DNA of 6,683 nucleotides from Gallionellales bacterium CG03_land_8_20_14_0_80_55_15 (GTDB taxonomy: Bacteria > Pseudomonadota > Gammaproteobacteria > Burkholderiales > Gallionellaceae). The DNA lies in the NCBI GenBank assembly GCA_002780675.1, contig PEUR01000193.1, positions 1-6,683 on the forward strand. Direction: 5' to 3'. The notes beneath the pieces are model-generated. The model was given only the letters and a program-made list of their open reading frames with translations, had not been told where the DNA came from and ran no database searches. The position numbers and the translations under genes are program-made. This document shows, in pieces, positions 1 to 6,257 of the stretch. Numbering within the stretch: position 1 is the stretch's first letter; every line of letters begins with the position of its first letter.

Positions 1-1
1 A

Positions 2-334
2 TATCGAGTGGAAATCGGCGTGATGTTTCTTGCGACCACCGTCATTCGCGGCGTGATGATGGCACTGTTCGCCTGGTTAGCCAATAAAACCGAAAAAATG
101 GTGGACATCAGTTTTCGCTGGTGGGGGGTGTTGACCTTCGCGGGTATCAAGGGGGGGTTATCTATCGTAATGCTCACCATGATTCCTGCTTCATTTGAAT
201 ATCTGGAAATGTTCAAGGCGGTTGTCATTGGCGTAATCATGCTCTCGACCTTTCTGTACTCCATGATGCTGATGCTAATCATCGGCAGAAATAAAGAACA
301 TTTCCGAGCGGAAAAACTCGCGGAGCATCCCTGA
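2..334 (+). CDS. C-terminal part of a CPA1-type Na+/H+ (cation/proton) antiporter, truncated by window start
   Basis: The frame is open from the window edge, so this is the 3' end of a longer gene; the visible 110 residues are the last membrane helices and a short polar tail. Visible residues 5-27, 41-62 and 71-94 are hydrophobic helices. The segment at 41-62 (WGVLTFAGIKGGLSIVMLT) matches the conserved late helix of the CPA1 family, usually written WxGLRGALSLAL; the Arg of that GLRG motif is Lys here. An Arg in the preceding helix (ATTVIRG, residue 16) also fits the family. Such proteins exchange cytoplasmic Na+ (or K+) for external protons at the inner membrane. The tail is short and charged, with no C-terminal regulatory domain. 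A GTG at base 8 is an internal codon, not the start. The next gene begins 44 nt downstream. The family call rests on a fragment; ion specificity cannot be read from it. Confidence 0.75.
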   Translation, partial: YRVEIGVMFLATTVIRGVMMALFAWLANKTEKMVDISFRWWGVLTFAGIKGGLSIVMLTMIPASFEYLEMFKAVVIGVIMLSTFLYSMMLMLIIGRNKEHFRAEKLAEHP

Positions 335-378
335 GTTGGGTTAAATTTTTCGCCCCCTCAATTTTATCTGGAAACTCA

Positions 379-1293
379 ATGGACATTTATCTTGCCGAGT
401 TAGTGCGGCATCCTTATTTTTTCAAAGCGTTGCAAGCGATTATTGCGATTATTCTGATCAAATTGCTGGTGCTATTTTCCAGCAGAGCTGTCGTCACGCA
501 TATTGAGGACAAGGACTTGCGCTACAAATCGCGCAAGCTACTTGGAATGCTGGGTTATCTGGCAATGTTCGCTATCGCCATGATTATCTTCAATGAGCAG
601 ATGTCCAACATTACCGTCATTATCGGCGCGCTCGGCGTGGGGGTTGGATTCGCATTGCGTGAAGTCATACAAAGCCTGATGGGTTGGCTCGTCGTCTCGT
701 TCTGGGGGCTGTACAAGCCAGGGGAGCGTATTCAGATTGGCGGCATCATGGGGGATGTCATTGACATCTCGCCACTCAACACCACCGTGATGGAATGTGG
801 TGTTTGGGTCAAGTCGGATATGTATAACGGCAGGCTGGTCAGAGTCTCTAACAGCGTTGTATTCAAGGATCCAGTCATCAACTACAGTGCCGATTTCCCT
901 TTTCTGTGGGACGAAATTGTAATCCAGATACGCACCGATTCCGATCACCGCCTGGCGCGTCGCATCCTCAACGAGGCCGCCTTGCAATGCGTGGGAGACG
1001 TTGACAAAGAATCCAGCAAAGCCTGGCGGACTTTCGCACAACATTATCGCGTCGAGGATGCCCAGCTCACCCCACAGGTCACGATGAGTTTTGATGCGAA
1101 CTGGTTGGAGCTTACCTTGCGTTTCGTGGTTGACTGCCGCTCGCGCAGAGCAACCAAGGACAAGCTATTCACGCTGATTCTCGATGGAATAGAAGCATCA
1201 CAAGGTCAGGTGAGAATTGCTTCCGCATCCATGCAAATCACTGAATTTCCACCACTCGCCTCGAATGAGGTCGTTAGGAAGTTATATGATTAA
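379..1293 (+). CDS. Compact MscS-family mechanosensitive ion channel (304 aa)
   Basis: This is an inner-membrane channel predicted to open under membrane tension and release small solutes and ions during hypo-osmotic shock. Helices lie near residues 14-34, 54-72 and 77-108. The last is the Gly/Ala-rich pore helix (IIGALGVGVGFALREVIQSL, 81-100), equivalent to TM3 of E. coli MscS. The beta domain follows: KPGERIQIGGIMGDVIDI at 113-130, then NTTVME. The usual PNS motif appears as VSNS near 156-159, with VINYS at 166-170. The alpha/beta cytoplasmic cage runs to about 290. Length is close to the 286 aa of E. coli MscS. The ATG at 379 has a weak GGA(AA) ribosome site 6 nt upstream. The stop overlaps the start of the potassium channel gene. 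A minus-strand open frame at 538-1044 is its shadow. Family assignment is secure; conductance and ion preference are not visible. Confidence 0.92.
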   Translation: MDIYLAELVRHPYFFKALQAIIAIILIKLLVLFSSRAVVTHIEDKDLRYKSRKLLGMLGYLAMFAIAMIIFNEQMSNITVIIGALGVGVGFALREVIQSLMGWLVVSFWGLYKPGERIQIGGIMGDVIDISPLNTTVMECGVWVKSDMYNGRLVRVSNSVVFKDPVINYSADFPFLWDEIVIQIRTDSDHRLARRILNEAALQCVGDVDKESSKAWRTFAQHYRVEDAQLTPQVTMSFDANWLELTLRFVVDCRSRRATKDKLFTLILDGIEASQGQVRIASASMQITEFPPLASNEVVRKLYD

Positions 1294-2116
1294 GCAAAAT
1301 TTACCCCGGGCCGCATGGCGCGACAAGGTTCATATCATCATATTTGGTGCGGATACACCAGCGGGCAAATTATTCGATATTGTCTTGGTGATTTCTATTT
1401 TTGTCAGTGTGTTGGCAGTCACGCTGGATAGCGTACCTTCGATACATGCCAACTGGAAGCAGTCGCTACTCATCATTGAATGGGTGACCACCATCCTCTT
1501 TACCCTCGAATATTTCGCCAGACTGGCATCGGTAACAAAACCGTCCGTGTATGCGTTCAGTTTCATGGGAATTGTGGATTTGTTATCCACACTGCCCAGC
1601 TACATTGGCCTATTCATGGGCGGGGCAAACTACGCGATGGCACTGCGCCTGTTGCGTTTGTTACGCATCTTTCGTGTGCTGAAACTTGCCTCCTATCTGG
1701 AGGAAAGCCATGTTATGACACATGCCTTAGCGGCGAGCAAACGCAAACTATTGGTTTTTTTGATGACTATCCTCACCTTGGTGATGATATTGGGTACGCT
1801 GATGTTTGCTGTAGAAGGACCTGAAAATGGCTATACCAGCATCCCCGAATCCATCTATTGGGCGGTTGTCACTCTAACGACGGTCGGCTATGGCGACATC
1901 GCGCCCAAAACGCCACTGGGTCAGTGCATTGCTTCGCTGGTGATGATTTTGGGTTACACCATTATCGCTGTACCCACTGGCATTGTGACTGCCGAACTAA
2001 CCCACTCTCAAACTCAACTCAATCTGACTGTTGCCTGTCCTCGCTGTCTGCTTGAGGGTCACGCACACGATGCCGCCTATTGCCGTCGTTGCGGCGCACG
2101 GCTGTTAAGCCAATAA
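1286..2116 (+). CDS. Voltage-sensor-type (Kv-like) potassium channel with C-terminal zinc-ribbon-like tail (276 aa)
   Basis: This is a six-helix ion channel of the inner membrane. S1 to S3 lie near residues 29-47, 58-80 and 91-111. S4 carries a basic residue every third position (R121, R124, R127, R130, K133), the classic voltage-sensor pattern. S5 is near 153-176. The pore loop has the K+ selectivity filter TTVGYGD at 198-204, and S6 spans about 211-236. After S6 there is no cyclic-nucleotide or RCK domain, only a short tail with C251-x2-C254 and C266-x2-C269, a likely zinc ribbon. I chose ATG 1286 over the in-frame ATG at 1217, because AGGAA (1276-1280) sits 5 nt upstream and the longer form would overlap mscS by 77 nt and add a polar leader unlike the family. 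The chosen start overlaps the mscS stop (ATGATTAA), suggesting translational coupling. Whether S4 really gates by voltage is inference. Confidence 0.9.
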   Translation: MIKQNLPRAAWRDKVHIIIFGADTPAGKLFDIVLVISIFVSVLAVTLDSVPSIHANWKQSLLIIEWVTTILFTLEYFARLASVTKPSVYAFSFMGIVDLLSTLPSYIGLFMGGANYAMALRLLRLLRIFRVLKLASYLEESHVMTHALAASKRKLLVFLMTILTLVMILGTLMFAVEGPENGYTSIPESIYWAVVTLTTVGYGDIAPKTPLGQCIASLVMILGYTIIAVPTGIVTAELTHSQTQLNLTVACPRCLLEGHAHDAAYCRRCGARLLSQ

Positions 2117-2138
2117 TTTTTTCGTCAGGAACAAAAAT

Positions 2139-3824
2139 ATGCTCAGAAATCTCACGCTTATCGCCAGTCTGCTGGTTGCCATTCTAACACCGACAGAAGA
2201 GGCTACAGCCGTTGCGGCATCTTCTGTCGCATCCGACCTTTCATCCAGCAGTCAGGTAGTCGGCTCTTCTGCTGCCACTGGACATGTCGTCACCTTGGCA
2301 AACACGGAAGTATTTGTAGTTCAGACCAGTCCCATTGCATCTCTGTCGCCATCCGCGCGCGCCGCTTTGATTCAACAAAATATTCAGAATTTTGCCGACA
2401 GCGGGCGAGATGTAAAGCAACTGCTTATCACGACAAAATCGGAAGGCGAGGTAATCGGCGATGGTGAGTCAGCATTGCTGGTCATCACGAATCAGGATGC
2501 CCAGCTCGCAGGGAAGCCCACCATAGAACTAGCTCAAGAGGTGCTGCAGAAATTGCAAACTGCGCTGCCAATTTATCGTACCAAGCATACTTGGCAGGTA
2601 TATGGCGTGAGCGGGGTTTATACGCTGTTATCTATTTTAGGTCTGTGGCAGGCACTGTACTGGAACAAGCGTGCTTTTGTATGGCTGGCAAACCGAATGC
2701 GTCTGATTCGTACACACTGGAAAAACGGCATTCGTGTTAAAGAAGTGGAAGTGGTATCCGTACACCGTATCGAAAAGTTGGCCATGCTGGCTTTGCGCGC
2801 GCTGCGTATTTTTGTGGTGCTGCTGTGTCTATATTTCTTTTTACCCCTGATCCTCAGCTTCTTTCCTGAAACGCGCCAACTGGGTGGAACGATTTTTGGC
2901 TATTTCCTAACCCCGTTCAAAACCATCTTTTTTACGGTCATAAAATACATTCCGAATCTGTTTTACATTTTTGTGATTGGCGTAATCGCCAGCTATGTTT
3001 TGAAATTGTTCGCCTATCTGTTTAATTTGATTGAGCAGGGTGTATTAAAATTCGACTGGTTCTATAACGATTGGGCGCGTCCAACCTACCAAATCGTGCG
3101 TTTCCTGGTTATCATTACGGCCTTAATCAGTGCTTACCCTTACATCCCCGGATCAAGTTCAGAAGCCTTTCAAGGTGTTGGTCTCGTGTTGGGAGCCATT
3201 ATTTCGTTCGCCTCATCGTCGGCCATATCCAATATCGTGGCGGGCATTATCCTGACTTATACCCGCGCATTCAGATTGAATGACCGCATCAAGGTGGGCG
3301 ATACGATCGGTGATGTGGTTGAGAAGACCTTGCTGGTTACGCGCGTCAAGACCATCAAACATGTCGTCGTGACGATCCCCAATTCTTTGGTGATGGGCGC
3401 ACAGATTGTCAATTACAGCACTTCCGCCACAGAAGGCGCAGGTGTCATCCTGCATACCTCCGTTACAATTGGCTACGACGTACCGTGGCTGCAAGTTGAA
3501 GCCTTGTTGGTTGCCGCTGCCCTTGATACCAAACAATTGCTAAAACAACCCCAGCCGTTCGTGTTGCAGACTTCACTCGATGATTGGTACGTCGCTTACG
3601 AAATCAACGCTTACACCCAGAAGCCTGAACATATGGCGGAGATTTATTCTGACCTGCACCGCAATATTCAGGAAAAATTCAATGCCGCCGAGGTAGAAAT
3701 CATGTCCCCTCATTACATGACTTTACGTGACGGGAATGCTTCTACTGTACCCAGCGTATTGTCTGGGGTTGGCTATAAGTCACCGTCATTCCAAATTAAC
3801 GTGCATGACAAATGCCACCCTTAA
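2139..3824 (+). CDS. Long MscS-family channel with signal peptide and periplasmic N-terminal domain (561 aa)
   Basis: Residues 1-24 look like a Sec signal peptide (short basic start, then LTLIASLLVAIL), followed by a Ser/Ala-rich linker. Residues about 55-145 form a soluble, probably periplasmic domain without a known catalytic motif. It includes LSPSARAALIQQNIQN (69-84) and a later ITNQDA, a pattern found in other large MscS proteins. Five hydrophobic segments follow near 154-174, 219-242, 271-297, 317-336 and 343-376. The last is the pore helix, with GAIISFASSSAISNIVAGI at 352-370. The beta domain reads RLNDRIKVGDTIGDVVEKTLLVTRVKT (379-405 in total), then TIPNS at 412-416 and IVNYS at 423-427. 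The cytoplasmic alpha/beta domain runs to about 530. Start ATG 2139 has AGGA 8 nt upstream and lies 22 nt after the K+ channel stop, so it belongs to the same operon. The MscS core is certain. The role of the extra helices, perhaps tension sensing, is inference. Confidence 0.9.
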   Translation: MLRNLTLIASLLVAILTPTEEATAVAASSVASDLSSSSQVVGSSAATGHVVTLANTEVFVVQTSPIASLSPSARAALIQQNIQNFADSGRDVKQLLITTKSEGEVIGDGESALLVITNQDAQLAGKPTIELAQEVLQKLQTALPIYRTKHTWQVYGVSGVYTLLSILGLWQALYWNKRAFVWLANRMRLIRTHWKNGIRVKEVEVVSVHRIEKLAMLALRALRIFVVLLCLYFFLPLILSFFPETRQLGGTIFGYFLTPFKTIFFTVIKYIPNLFYIFVIGVIASYVLKLFAYLFNLIEQGVLKFDWFYNDWARPTYQIVRFLVIITALISAYPYIPGSSSEAFQGVGLVLGAIISFASSSAISNIVAGIILTYTRAFRLNDRIKVGDTIGDVVEKTLLVTRVKTIKHVVVTIPNSLVMGAQIVNYSTSATEGAGVILHTSVTIGYDVPWLQVEALLVAAALDTKQLLKQPQPFVLQTSLDDWYVAYEINAYTQKPEHMAEIYSDLHRNIQEKFNAAEVEIMSPHYMTLRDGNASTVPSVLSGVGYKSPSFQINVHDKCHP

Positions 3825-3867
3825 TAATCCTAAAAACGGCGGTTGACCACTTTACTAAGTTTATAAC

Positions 3868-3892
3868 TCAATGATTTTTATTGATATTTTTT
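3868..3892 (+). terminator. Weak AT-rich stem followed by T-run after the channel operon
   Basis: TCAAT and ATTGA form a 5-bp stem around a 7-nt loop, followed at once by a T-rich run. It sits about 45 nt after the stop of the second MscS gene, where a terminator would be expected. The stem is short and has no GC base, so the call is tentative. Confidence 0.2.
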
Positions 3893-3952
3893 AATATAAT
3901 ACATTCTCCTATTAGGTGAGTTCGCTACGTGTCGGAGTACCGTTCTTAGGAT

Positions 3953-3973
3953 AATGAAACTCGCCATGCCCGT
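3953..3973 (-). repeat. Copy A of the dispersed ACGGGCATGG repeat
   Basis: On the minus strand this reads ACGGGCATGGCGAGTTTCAT plus one further base. It matches copy B on the plus strand at 6083-6103 at 20 of 21 positions; the only difference is at base 3962. Beyond the 21 bases similarity fades, but both copies are flanked on the same side by a pyrimidine-rich stretch and a hairpin with GCAAGG at its tip. No partner arm is visible nearby, so this is a solo half compared with the B/C hairpin. Confidence 0.7.
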
Positions 3974-3984
3974 TTCTTCCCTAC

Positions 3985-4014
3985 CCACCTCCCCCGCAAG
4001 GGAGGGGGAGGTGG
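3985..4014. repeat. Perfect 11-bp GC-rich inverted repeat (hairpin)
   Basis: CCACCTCCCCC (3985-3995) pairs perfectly with GGGGGAGGTGG (4004-4014) around the 8-nt loop GCAAGGGA. No T-run follows on the plus strand, and none precedes it that would serve the minus strand, so it is not a standard Rho-independent terminator. It could be a REP-like palindromic element. It lies 11 bases beyond repeat copy A and may be part of the same element. Confidence 0.7.
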
Positions 4015-4170
4015 CAGATCGAGTGCAATAAACAATAAGGTACAATGGTCGCCTTGATTCAACCTGCCAGAATCCTTTCTAGCTGTTGTTTGTTCACCTG
4101 TTAACCCGCCCCCGCATTTTTCAAACTTATCATATGAGCTGCCGCGTTCATCGAGACGGCGCTATTTTTT

Positions 4171-4174
4171 GGAG
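4171..4174 (+). promoter_or_regulatory. Shine-Dalgarno site of sulP
   Basis: GGAG lies 8 nt before ATG 4183 and directly after a run of six T. It supports that ATG as the start; the next upstream frame gives no better candidate. Confidence 0.6.
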
Positions 4175-4182
4175 CGAAACCC

Positions 4183-5703
4183 ATGAATATCAAAAATCTG
4201 GCGGAAGCCAAGACCAATATTCTCAGCGGCCTCACGGTCGCCTTAGCCCTCGTGCCCGAAGCGATCGCTTTCGCTTTGGTGGCGCACGTTCACCCGCTGG
4301 TGGGTTTGTATGCCGCGTTCATGGTAAGCCTGATTACCTCGCTGATCGGCGGTCGTCCCGGCATGATTTCGGGCGCGACGGGCGCGCTGGCGGTGGTGAT
4401 GGTGGCACTGGTGGTGCAGCACGGGGTGGAATATCTGTTCGCCACCGTGGTGCTGATGGGCGTGTTTCAAATCGTTTTCGGCCTCGCCAAGTCCGGTAAA
4501 TTCATCCGCATGGTGCCGCATCCGGTGATGCTGGGTTTTGTGAACGGGCTGGCGATTGTTATTTTCCTGGCGCAGATGAATCACTTCAAAGTCACCGCTG
4601 CGAACGGCACGACGAGCTGGATGACGGGCGCGCCGCTTTACACCATGCTGGGGCTGATTGCACTCACCATGGCGATTATCTATCTGTTGCCCCGTCTGAC
4701 CCGCGCGGTTCCTTCCACGCTGGTCGCCATTGCCAGCGTTTCGGCACTGGTGATTTTTGCCGGGCTGGAAACTAAGACCGTGGGCGACATGGCTTCCATC
4801 AAGGGCGGCTTGCCACAGTTCCACCTGCCGGATGTGCCGTTCAATCTGGAAACCTTGCAGATCATTCTGCCGTACAGTCTTATTTTAGCGGGTATTGGCC
4901 TGATCGAATCGCTGCTGACGCTGAACCTGATAGACACCATGACCGACACGCGCGGCAAACCGAATCGCGCCAGTGTCGGGCAGGGGATTGCCAACGTAGT
5001 GACGGGATTTTTTGGCGGCATGGGCGGCTGTGCGATGATAGGCCAGAGCATGATTAACGTGACCAACGGGGCGGTGAAAAACATTTCCGGCATCGCCGCC
5101 GCATTGTTTCTGCTGTGCTTTATTGTATTCGCCTCAAGCTGGATCGAGATGATTCCCTTGGCTGCACTGATCGGCTTGATGTTCGTGGTATCGGAAAAAA
5201 CCTTCGAGTGGGGTAGCTTGCGCTTGTTCGGCAAAGTGCCGACCGCCGACATTCTGGTGGTGGTGACGGTCGCCACCGTGACGGTGTTCACCGATCTGGC
5301 GATCGCCGTGATCGTCGGGGTCATTATTTCCGCGCTGGTCTTTGCCTGGCAGCACGCCAAAAACATCGAAGTGCGCGTCACCACTGAGGAGCACGGCTGG
5401 AAAGTCTATGACCTGCACGGCTCGCTGTTTTTTGCTTCGTCACAAAATTTCCTCACCCTGTTCACCCCGCAGACCGACCCCGTCGAGGTGGTGATTGACT
5501 TCAAGAACGCGCGCGTCAAGGATCATTCCGGCCTCGAAGCCATAGACCAACTGGCCGATCGTTACACCCAACTCGGCAAAAAACTGCACTTGCGCCACTT
5601 GAGTCCCGATTGTCTGGAGCTGCTCGACAAGGCGCGCGGCATGATAGAAGTCAACGTGCTAGAAGACCCGCAGTATCACCCCGCAGATAATCGGCTGGGT
5701 TAA
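4183..5703 (+). CDS. SulP-family inorganic anion transporter with C-terminal STAS domain (506 aa)
   Basis: This is an inner-membrane anion transporter of the SulP (SLC26-like) family; members carry sulfate, bicarbonate or dicarboxylates, usually coupled to Na+ or H+. The hydrophobic core spans about residues 12-390 in many helices. It opens with NILSGLTVALALVPEAIAFA (12-31). The substrate-site region GRPGMISGATGALAVVMVAL is at 58-76, and VPHPVMLGFVNGLAIVIFLA at 111-130. The late signature NVVTGFFGGMGGCAMIGQSM is at 271-290. A STAS domain follows at about 405-497, with VIDFKNARVKDHSGLEAI at 437-454; the D-x-SG centre matches the loop phosphorylated in anti-sigma antagonists. Length is typical for bacterial SulP proteins. 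No carbonic anhydrase, sodium antiporter or sulfur-metabolism gene adjoins it, so the substrate is open. Third codon positions look more G/C-rich than in the upstream genes. Minus-strand frames at 4243-4824 and 4680-5384 are shadows. Confidence 0.93.
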   Translation: MNIKNLAEAKTNILSGLTVALALVPEAIAFALVAHVHPLVGLYAAFMVSLITSLIGGRPGMISGATGALAVVMVALVVQHGVEYLFATVVLMGVFQIVFGLAKSGKFIRMVPHPVMLGFVNGLAIVIFLAQMNHFKVTAANGTTSWMTGAPLYTMLGLIALTMAIIYLLPRLTRAVPSTLVAIASVSALVIFAGLETKTVGDMASIKGGLPQFHLPDVPFNLETLQIILPYSLILAGIGLIESLLTLNLIDTMTDTRGKPNRASVGQGIANVVTGFFGGMGGCAMIGQSMINVTNGAVKNISGIAAALFLLCFIVFASSWIEMIPLAALIGLMFVVSEKTFEWGSLRLFGKVPTADILVVVTVATVTVFTDLAIAVIVGVIISALVFAWQHAKNIEVRVTTEEHGWKVYDLHGSLFFASSQNFLTLFTPQTDPVEVVIDFKNARVKDHSGLEAIDQLADRYTQLGKKLHLRHLSPDCLELLDKARGMIEVNVLEDPQYHPADNRLG

Positions 5704-5763
5704 GCGAACACTTCAAGAAGTTCCGTTTCTCCGGTAACAAATTTGCCCTGTAAACCGTTGATA

Positions 5764-5835
5764 GGGGAGGGGTTTAGTGGTCGTTTCCGTTAACGTGAAA
5801 CCCGCGCAGCGACGAACTGTCCCCCTCTCCCTTTT
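5764..5835 (+). terminator. Long imperfect hairpin ending in TTTT after sulP
   Basis: GGGGAGGGG (5764-5772) and AGT..GTCG just after it pair imperfectly with CGAC..ACT and CCCCTCTCCC (5809-5831), giving roughly 16 pairs with small bulges. Inside is a second stem, GTTTC (5783-5787) with GAAAC (5797-5801), around CGTTAACG. Four T follow at 5832-5835. It starts 60 nt after the sulP stop, so it may end that transcript. The size and branched form would also fit a palindromic repeat element. Confidence 0.35.
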
Positions 5836-5880
5836 GGATAACCAGACACTTGCCAGATTGCTGGCTTATAAGGAGTGACT

Positions 5881-6039
5881 TTGCAATCGTTTTTTGATTG
5901 CTTAGTTGTTTCACCAGTGGATGGGCTATCCATGATGGCTTGGGCTTTAGCCAGAATTGAGTTGTTTTATCAGTTGTTCCATCAGAGGGGGGACGGGGGT
6001 GAACGAGGGGTTTCGCGGAGCATGCACCAAGCCTTGTGA
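5881..6039 (+). CDS. Doubtful small ORF (52 codons, TTG start)
   Basis: AAGGAG at 5870-5875 lies 5 nt before TTG 5881, a good ribosome-site spacing, and the frame stays open for 52 codons. The product would be a short mixed protein with one mildly hydrophobic stretch (LSMMAWALARIELFYQLF, about residues 16-33). I recognise no family. The start codon is weak, a 6-bp hairpin covers it, and the surrounding region is dense in repeats. I would treat this as a chance frame unless homologues are found. Confidence 0.15.
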   Translation: MQSFFDCLVVSPVDGLSMMAWALARIELFYQLFHQRGDGGERGVSRSMHQAL

Positions 6040-6082
6040 ACGATTTCAGCTACGCCGAAATGCACCTTGCAAGGGAGGGAAC

Positions 6083-6131
6083 ACGGGCATGGCAAGTTTC
6101 ATTGTCAGGTTGGTCAAATTTCCATGCCCGT
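6083..6131. repeat. Hairpin element formed by copies B and C of the ACGGGCATGG repeat
   Basis: ACGGGCATGG (6083-6092) pairs perfectly with CCATGCCCGT (6122-6131). After single mismatches the stem continues with AA (6094-6095) to TT (6119-6120) and TT (6097-6098) to AA (6116-6117), so about 14 of 16 positions pair. Copy B on the plus strand matches copy A at 20 of 21 bases. Copy C shares 17 exact bases with copy D in inverted orientation (6119-6135 with 6664-6680). The arrangement is that of a small palindromic dispersed element such as a REP-like unit. Confidence 0.65.
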
Positions 6132-6136
6132 TAGGG

Positions 6137-6193
6137 AGATATTGATTTATTTGGTTTTGACGTTTTTCTAAAAACCTTTTTTAATCAATATCT
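6137..6193. promoter_or_regulatory. 11-bp inverted repeat framing a promoter (possible operator)
   Basis: AGATATTGATT (6137-6147) is repeated exactly inverted as AATCAATATCT (6183-6193), with a 35-bp interval. The left arm lies upstream of the -35 box and the right arm covers the -10 box. Each arm contains GATATTGATT, which agrees at 8 of 10 positions with the start of the Fur box consensus GATAATGATA. Fur control would suit a tonB gene, but only half-sites are recognisable, so this is a suggestion. Confidence 0.35.
6157..6185 (+). promoter_or_regulatory. Sigma-70-like promoter upstream of the TonB-like gene
   Basis: TTGACG (6157-6162) and TTTAAT (6180-6185) each match the consensus at 5 of 6 positions, and the spacer is exactly 17 nt. 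Transcription would begin near 6192 and carry a leader of about 240 nt holding the tandem palindromic units before ATG 6433. AT-rich surroundings raise the chance of an accidental match. Confidence 0.4.
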
Positions 6194-6257
6194 TGTATTC
6201 ATTCCCTGTATCGCAGTACGGGGTAGGCTACGCCGAGAAACCTGCGACTTGCCAGCG

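Larger units (their letters stand above)
3825..4182. other. Intergenic region between the ion-channel cluster and sulP (358 bp, no gene)
   Basis: No coding region is supported here. The first 80 bases are AT-rich, with a short stem (TCAAT 3868-3872 with ATTGA 3880-3884) followed by TATTTTTT, which may be a weak terminator for the channel operon. A perfect TATAAT at 3895-3900 lacks a credible -35 box. One copy of the dispersed repeat (3953-3973) and the GC-rich hairpin (3985-4014) follow. The last 170 bases carry no promoter I can defend, though the sulP promoter should lie here. A 19-codon frame from ATG 4045 has no ribosome site and is not called. Confidence 0.7.

Noticed and set aside
538..1044. 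168-codon open frame on the minus strand
   Set aside because: It lies wholly within the MscS gene, and its product has no recognisable domain or hydrophobic pattern; it is an antisense shadow.
1217..1285. 23-residue N-terminal extension of the K+ channel
   Set aside because: It overlaps the MscS coding region and is polar and Pro/His-rich. ATG 1286 has a good AGGAA site.
3895..3900. Perfect TATAAT as a -10 box
   Set aside because: No acceptable -35 hexamer lies at 16-18 nt upstream, and the area is AT-rich, so a chance match is likely.
3985..4014. Rho-independent terminator of the channel operon
   Set aside because: The stem is strong but no T-run follows, and it is 160 nt beyond the last stop; kept as a palindromic repeat instead.
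4261..5306. Two GCGATCGC octamers (4261-4268 and 5299-5306), as in cyanobacterial HIP1
   Set aside because: Only two, both within sulP coding sequence, and nothing else in the window is cyanobacterial; chance in GC-rich codons.
4243..5418. Three minus-strand open frames of 94-234 codons
   Set aside because: All are antisense to sulP. The His/Arg/Gln- and Thr/Pro-rich products are what the reverse complement of GC-rich transporter codons gives.
5985..6010. G-quadruplex in G-runs
   Set aside because: Only three separate runs of four or more G are present, so a standard four-run motif is not met.
5957..6145. 62-codon TTG frame, and an overlapping frame 6003-6134
   Set aside because: Both run through the repeat hairpin. 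Apparent similarity to the minus strand at 3953-3973 comes from the shared DNA repeat, not from a protein family. No ribosome site.
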